Part shown: piece after piece, positions 60,839 through 64,000 of the stretch
Numbering within the stretch: the first letter of the stretch is position 1
Layout of the letters: every line of letters starts with the position of its first letter
Assembly (NCBI RefSeq): GCF_023639785.1
Contig: NZ_CP098325.1
Span: 1,798,001 to 1,862,000 of the forward strand
Length of the DNA stretch: 64,000 bases
From: Leclercia adecarboxylata
GTDB taxonomy: Bacteria > Pseudomonadota > Gammaproteobacteria > Enterobacterales > Enterobacteriaceae
Direction: 5' to 3'
Position numbers and translations under genes: made by a program
Notes under the pieces: generated by a model
What the model was told of the DNA's origin: nothing
Seen by the model: the letters and a program-made list of their open reading frames with translations, nothing else
Databases searched by the model: none

Positions 60839-61072
60839 GACAAAATCCCCCTGTACGGGTAGTAAAAGCTATTGAACTGACGAAAATCAAGTGATGTAGA
60901 GGTTCAAAATGATTGAAAAATATTCGATTTAATTATTATTTCACTTCCCCAAAACAAAAGTTAACTGCCTGTATTAATTGTCATTTTCTGAAGTGATTTA
61001 ATATCTGATTTCATGACATAACTTCTATATAAATTTAATTAATTCAAAAGCTTAACATGAAATAAATCATAT
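60839..61072. other. AT-rich non-coding right end of prophage 2
   Basis: No gene visible. AT-rich DNA between the last phage gene and the attachment site, where integrase arm sites of attR would be expected. No clear arm repeats were identified. Confidence 0.5.
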
Positions 61073-61238
61073 ACTGCTGCGTAACATGGAGTGGTTCGAA
61101 GCCGCAGACCTGATCGTTAAAGGTATGGAAGGCGCGATCAACAACAAGACCGTGACCTATGACTTCGAACGTCTGATGGAAGGCGCTAAGCTGCTGAAAT
61201 GTTCAGAGTTTGGTGACGCGATCATCGAAAACATGTAA
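61073..61238 (+). pseudogene. icd: icd 3'-end fragment, copy B (host end displaced by integration)
   Basis: Frame [20 protein letters not shown].. to ..[13 protein letters not shown], the original host C-terminus of isocitrate dehydrogenase, followed by a strong terminator and then host genes. It has been cut off from the icd start by the prophages. Confidence 0.88.
61092..61202 (+). repeat. attR of prophage 2 (111-bp direct repeat)
   Basis: Identical to 43,373-43,483. It marks the right boundary of the prophage block. Confidence 0.88.
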
Positions 61239-61258
61239 TCCGGATTACGGGTTATAAG

Positions 61259-61286
61259 AACGGGAGCCAATGGGCTCCCGTTTTTT
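61259..61286 (+). terminator. Native icd terminator
   Basis: AACGGGAGCC/GGCTCCCGTT hairpin with short loop, six T. Confidence 0.85.
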
Positions 61287-61303
61287 ATGGATACGCAGAA
61301 GGA

Positions 61304-61417
61304 ATGATGTTTGATGATGCTGAGCTGCGCCGAATCGAAGCAGGGTACGCTGCAGGCGTCCCGGACAGTAAAGAGGCGATACGTCGGGCAGGGTTTTTAA
61401 TCGAAGGGGATGATTAA
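61304..61417 (+). CDS. Possible small host protein, 37 aa
   Basis: Tandem ATGs at 61,304 and 61,307 after GCAGAAGG. MMFDDAELRRIEAGYAAGVP, then DSKEAIRRAGFLIEGDD: a helical acidic small protein. Followed by a hairpin (CCCGGCGGGATGCCGGG). Not recognised; the ribosome-binding site is moderate. Confidence 0.45.
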   Translation: MMFDDAELRRIEAGYAAGVPDSKEAIRRAGFLIEGDD

Positions 61418-61454
61418 AAAGATGAAACCCGGCGGGATGCCGGGCTTGCTCACG

Positions 61455-61547
61455 TTAAAACCAGTTAAATTTGTCAGAGAGTAGGAGTAGCAACGAGCTG
61501 GCACAAACAAGGTTGATACAAATGACGAATTTGCTGGAAACATTCAT
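61455..61547 (-). CDS. Possible small leftward membrane protein, 30 aa
   Basis: ATG 61,545-61,547 gives MNVSSKFVICINLVCASSLL then LLLSDKFNWF, a single transmembrane helix of the size of known enterobacterial small membrane proteins. No strong ribosome-binding site. A chance hydrophobic frame cannot be excluded. Confidence 0.3.
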   Translation of the reverse strand: MNVSSKFVICINLVCASSLLLLLSDKFNWF

Positions 61548-61633
61548 GATATCAATACCATTATGATTTAACTGAAATAATGTCTTTAAGCGTAATAGCA
61601 AAATCCAGAACGTCAAATCGCAGGATAACAGGC

Positions 61634-61658
61634 AAAAAAAAGCCCACGTTAAGTGGGC
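61634..61658 (-). terminator. Intrinsic terminator on the minus strand
   Basis: On the minus strand GCCCAC/GTGGGC hairpin followed by eight T (plus-strand A-run 61,634-61,641). It implies a leftward transcript ending here, starting between about 61,660 and 61,900, where no gene is recognised. Confidence 0.55.
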
Positions 61659-61833
61659 AAGAAATACTGGAAGCAATGTGAGCAATGTCGTACTGAATAC
61701 CTGAGTGTTTTGCTCAACTATTCAGTAGTGAGAAAGATAATTTTTCTCATTAACGATTGCAACCCCAATGTTTGTACGGAACCTGCATTTCCCGACAAAT
61801 TCTTAAATTTTTCACGTGATGGCAATCACAAAC

Positions 61834-61860
61834 TTGCATTTCTGAATCCTGTGCTAAGCT
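61834..61860 (+). promoter_or_regulatory. Candidate yeaQ promoter
   Basis: TTGCAT (61,834) and TGCTAAGCT (61,852-61,860) with a 15-bp spacer; the extended CTAAGCT -10 box resembles sigma-S promoters. About 50 bp upstream of the yeaQ start. Confidence 0.4.
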
Positions 61861-61910
61861 TTCTGTGTACTTGATTTGACGACAAAAACCATACAGAGAG
61901 GAAAGCAGTT

Positions 61911-62159
61911 ATGGGAATCATATCCTGGATTATCTTTGGGCTTATCGCGGGTATTCTGGCGAAGTGGATCATGCCGGGCAAAGATGGCGGTGGATTCATC
62001 GTTACGGTCATTCTGGGTATCATCGGTGCCGTGGTCGGCGGCTGGATTAGTACCCTCTTCGGATTCGGCAGAGTCGATGGCTTTAACTTCGGCAGCTTTA
62101 TGGTTGCGGTAATTGGTGCGCTGGTTGTGCTGTTCATTTACCGTAAGGTGAGAAGCTAA
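61911..62159 (+). CDS. yeaQ: Small membrane protein YeaQ (transglycosylase-associated/GlsB family)
   Basis: 82 residues, as in E. coli YeaQ, with nearly the same sequence: MGIISWIIFGLIAGILAKWI, MPGKDGGG, VTVILGIIGAVVGGWISTLF, FGSFMVAVIGALVVLFIYRK. Three hydrophobic helices in the inner membrane; function unknown, stress-related in E. coli. GAGAGGAAAGCAGTT precedes the start. Host gene. Confidence 0.93.
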   Translation: MGIISWIIFGLIAGILAKWIMPGKDGGGFIVTVILGIIGAVVGGWISTLFGFGRVDGFNFGSFMVAVIGALVVLFIYRKVRS

Positions 62160-62170
62160 CCTCACAGTGC

Positions 62171-62203
62171 AAAAAAAGACCGCCGATGGGCGGTCTTTTT
62201 TTG
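62171..62203. terminator. Bidirectional terminator between yeaQ and yoaJ
   Basis: A-run, GACCGCC/GGGCGGTC-type hairpin, T-run (AAAAAAAGACCGCC..GGCGGTCTTTTTTT). Serves convergent yeaQ and yoaK-yoaJ. Confidence 0.88.
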
Positions 62204-62207
62204 CGAT

Positions 62208-62282
62208 TCACCACCAGCCCAGCTGGCTACCGGCTACGGCCACAATGGCGACAATCAGCATAATAATCGTCGTTTTTCTCAT
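62208..62282 (-). CDS. yoaJ: Small membrane protein YoaJ, 24 aa
   Basis: ATG 62,280-62,282; MRKTTIIMLIVAIVAVAGSQ then LGWW. Same length and pattern as E. coli YoaJ, a single-helix membrane protein. Its start directly follows the yoaK stop (TAA-ATG), so translation is coupled. It is too short for standard gene callers. Confidence 0.87.
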   Translation of the reverse strand: MRKTTIIMLIVAIVAVAGSQLGWW

Positions 62283-62381
62283 TTATCCCCCGGGCGCAGC
62301 GTAACCGCCGACAAAAAACCACGTTAAAAATACCACCGCCGTGATAAAAATCACGATCGGGAACAGAATACCAAGCCGCAT
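62283..62381 (-). CDS. yoaK: Small membrane protein YoaK, 32 aa
   Basis: ATG 62,379-62,381; MRLGILFPIVIFITAVVFLT then WFFVGGYAAPGG, matching E. coli YoaK in length and sequence. GGACAGGTGATAGC upstream gives the ribosome-binding site. Lies between dgcP and yoaJ as in E. coli. Confidence 0.9.
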   Translation of the reverse strand: MRLGILFPIVIFITAVVFLTWFFVGGYAAPGG

Positions 62382-62425
62382 GCTATCACCTGTCCTCAAA
62401 TACAAAGCCCGTCGAGTGTACGGGG

Positions 62426-63454
62426 TTAATCGATATTGAGAAAGGGCGTTTTCACTTTCCCTTTTTTATCTCTGTACATGGCAGCATCGGCTGCCCGCAG
62501 GGCGCTGTCGGCATCCAGTTCTGCCGGGTCCACCTCAATCACCCCAAGGCTGGCACCCGGATAAAGGATATGTACATCCCCCAGGACGTATTCACCGGCA
62601 ATCTGGGTGCTCAGCTGCGTTTTTAGCACGGTTAACGGGATGCGATCGCCGGTCTCGCGATCCTGACCCAGACAGGCAACCAGAAATTCGTCGCCCCCCA
62701 GCCTGCCGACGATATCATCATCGTCGCGTCCGTCGTTCAGTCGTTTACCCACCTCCACCAGAAAGCGATCGCCCGCCTCATGGCCATAGCGATCGTTGAT
62801 GAGCTTAAAATCATCCAGATCGATATAAGCGATAATGGCGTTACGCTTCAGATGGCGTGCCAGTGAAAAGAGGGTGGTGAGGTTGTCAAAGATGGCGCGA
62901 CGATTAGGCAATCCGGTAAGAGCATCGGTATAGGAATACGCAATCAGAGCGGCATTGGCCTCGCGCAGCTGAGTCACCAGGGACTCTTTCTCGATGTACT
63001 GGGCGATGAGCCCGGCGAAGAGCTTTAAGACATGCTCGCCGCGCTCGCTCAACTGCTGTTTGCGAGTGCTGGTGGCGCACAGGGTGCCATAGAGCGTCCC
63101 ATCCGTCAGCTGAATGGGTATGCTCATAAAGGTGGTAATACCCAGCGCTTTTGCGGCCTCGCAGTCCGCAAAACGTTCCGGGACGTTATCGCTGTAGAAG
63201 CAGTCGGAATCGATCGCCCGTTTACACAGCGTCTCATCCCAGGGAACGCTCAGCCCTTCAGGGATATGCATCTGCTTGCTGTTTCTGGCGTAGAGAATGT
63301 GCTGCAGGCGGGCGTTGATATCAATTTTGGTGAGGTAGGTGGACTCCATATCCGTCACCACCTCCAGCATTTCGAGCAACTGACGCACCAGGCTCTCAAG
63401 TGATTGCTCAGTGCTGAGCGTTTCTGAAACACGGGCAAGAATGATATCCGACAT
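62426..63454 (-). CDS. dgcP: Diguanylate cyclase DgcP (GAF + GGDEF)
   Basis: 342 residues from ATG 63,452-63,454 (matches E. coli DgcP start; AAGGAG lies 12 nt upstream, and a TTG at 63,466 is less likely). N-terminal GAF domain (about 20-160: LCKRAIDSDCFYSDNVPERF, GTLCATSTRKQQLSERGEHV). C-terminal cyclase with SYTDALTGLPNRRA and GGDEF in IVGRLGGDEFLV, so it should make c-di-GMP. Host gene next to yoaK/yoaJ/yeaQ as in E. coli. Confidence 0.93.
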   Translation of the reverse strand: MSDIILARVSETLSTEQSLESLVRQLLEMLEVVTDMESTYLTKIDINARLQHILYARNSKQMHIPEGLSVPWDETLCKRAIDSDCFYSDNVPERFADCEAAKALGITTFMSIPIQLTDGTLYGTLCATSTRKQQLSERGEHVLKLFAGLIAQYIEKESLVTQLREANAALIAYSYTDALTGLPNRRAIFDNLTTLFSLARHLKRNAIIAYIDLDDFKLINDRYGHEAGDRFLVEVGKRLNDGRDDDDIVGRLGGDEFLVACLGQDRETGDRIPLTVLKTQLSTQIAGEYVLGDVHILYPGASLGVIEVDPAELDADSALRAADAAMYRDKKGKVKTPFLNID

Positions 63455-63585
63455 GACGCTGCTCAACTCCTTTACAGAAGACCTCTGTAGCTGTCTGTTT
63501 TGCTGAAAGATTAGACCGCGGACAGTAAAACATGAATTGATAACATTTCAAATATTCAGGCGAGGAACTGCGCATTGTGGCAGGA

Positions 63586-63690
63586 AAAAACCCCGGCACG
63601 GGGCCGGGGAAATATAGCATCTTGATTACGGAATGATGTTCTCTGGTCATTGTGAGAACGGCCACACTATAGCGATAAAGCTTGTCGGCA
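63586..63690 (-). ncRNA. Candidate small RNA or leader upstream of dgcP
   Basis: On the minus strand a perfect terminator (CCCCGGC/GCCGGGG with T-run) ends at about 63,586. A TATAGT -10 box with a plausible upstream element lies near 63,668-63,690, giving an RNA of about 80 nt. The intervening sequence has no good reading frame. It could be an independent sRNA or an attenuated dgcP leader. Confidence 0.35.
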
Positions 63691-63806
63691 TAATGAAGAA
63701 ATCATGGAGAAAAATTCACCTTTTCCGCCTGGTGACACGGCCATTTGGCTGAGCTAAAATCCGCACTAAGAAAAATCTTATATTCAGTATCCAGATAAGA
63801 GGAAGC

Positions 63807-64000
63807 ATGTTTCAGTTGAATCCGGGCAGCCTGGCGATGATTATTGGCGCCCGTACGCCAGCAGGGCGTCGAAATATTGGCAAATCCGTTGAGCTGTTTA
63901 GCCTCTGCCAGCCGGGACAGCGTTTTTTAAACCCGGTTAACGGCGTGGTGACTGAGCTGCCGCAAGGGGCAGAGCGCGCCCTGTGGCTGGTAACCGGTGA
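63807..64000 (+). CDS. Hypothetical host protein, N-terminal part (continues beyond window)
   Basis: ATG 63807 after AGAGGAAGC; open to the end of the window (64 codons): MFQLNPGSLAMIIGARTPAG, RRNIGKSVELFSLCQPGQRF. Beta-rich, soluble, no signal peptide. Divergent from dgcP. Not recognised. Confidence 0.65.
   Translation, partial: MFQLNPGSLAMIIGARTPAGRRNIGKSVELFSLCQPGQRFLNPVNGVVTELPQGAERALWLVTG

Larger units (their letters stand above)
43484..61091. mobile_element. Prophage 2: reduced P22-like podophage prophage
   Basis: Bounded by icd 3'-end repeats. P22-like features are coat protein, ejection protein, head-binding tail fibre and Q-lysis layout. About 17.6 kb remain of an expected 38-42 kb. 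Integrase, replication and head genes are truncated or missing, and gene fusions mark the deletions. Accessory genes (PRTase-like/NADAR, GHKL-nuclease, immI-position gene) are intact. Confidence 0.85.

Noticed and set aside
61653..61874. Plus-strand frame upstream of yeaQ
   Set aside because: Covers the minus-strand terminator and candidate yeaQ promoter; no homology recognised.

Overview
The window comes from an enterobacterial chromosome (Enterobacteriaceae, probably Enterobacter or a close relative; the genus is an inference). The only clear host DNA is the right end: the 3' end of icd, then yeaQ, yoaJ, yoaK and dgcP, in the order known from E. coli. Nearly everything to the left (about 61 kb) is prophage DNA, made of two prophages lying head to tail at icd and a third element nested inside the first.

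Prophage 1 (position 1 to about 43,372; its left end with integrase and immunity is outside the window) is a lambda-type siphophage. In order it has two leftward genes, a cluster of C4-type antisense RNAs, a phage tRNA-Arg, a copper-binding protein, a holin/endolysin/Rz/Rz1 cassette, a lambda-like cos site, and the lambda morphogenesis order Nu1-A-W-B-C/Nu3-D-E-FI-FII-Z-U-V-G/GT-H-M-L-K-I-J. Tail fibre genes, another C4 RNA and a GlxA/AraC-type regulator follow.

The main finding is that the major capsid gene E is split by a 10,982-bp integrative element (13,417-24,398). An 11-bp direct repeat flanks it, and removing it rejoins E in frame at exactly 341 codons, the length of lambda E. The element looks like a phage satellite. 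It encodes a tyrosine integrase, an AlpA regulator, a small repressor-like protein, an Icd-like protein, a RepA-type helicase next to an iteron cluster, its own divergent capsid (E') and decoration (D') genes, a copy of the helper cosQ-cosN, and its own small terminase. Three probable defence cargos ride with it: a TIR-like protein, a GIY-YIG-like protein and a reverse transcriptase. The inferred picture is a satellite that parks in its helper's capsid gene and supplies replacement capsid and packaging-specificity genes.

Prophage 2 (about 43,484-61,091) is a shrunken P22-like podophage. Its integrase is a C-terminal scrap fused by deletion to a DnaC remnant, and its terminase, portal and most head genes are gone (a TET-associated glycosyltransferase runs into the coat gene). 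What survives is accessory-rich: a two-gene phosphoribosyltransferase-like/NADAR operon, the Q antiterminator, a GHKL-ATPase/nuclease fusion, a holin-lysozyme pair, a ParB-like gene, an AT-rich leftward gene in the position of P22 immI, and complete tail-fibre genes. The two copies of the icd 3' end (111 bp identical) mark its attachment sites.

All calls come from reading the sequence and from remembered family features; no database search was run.
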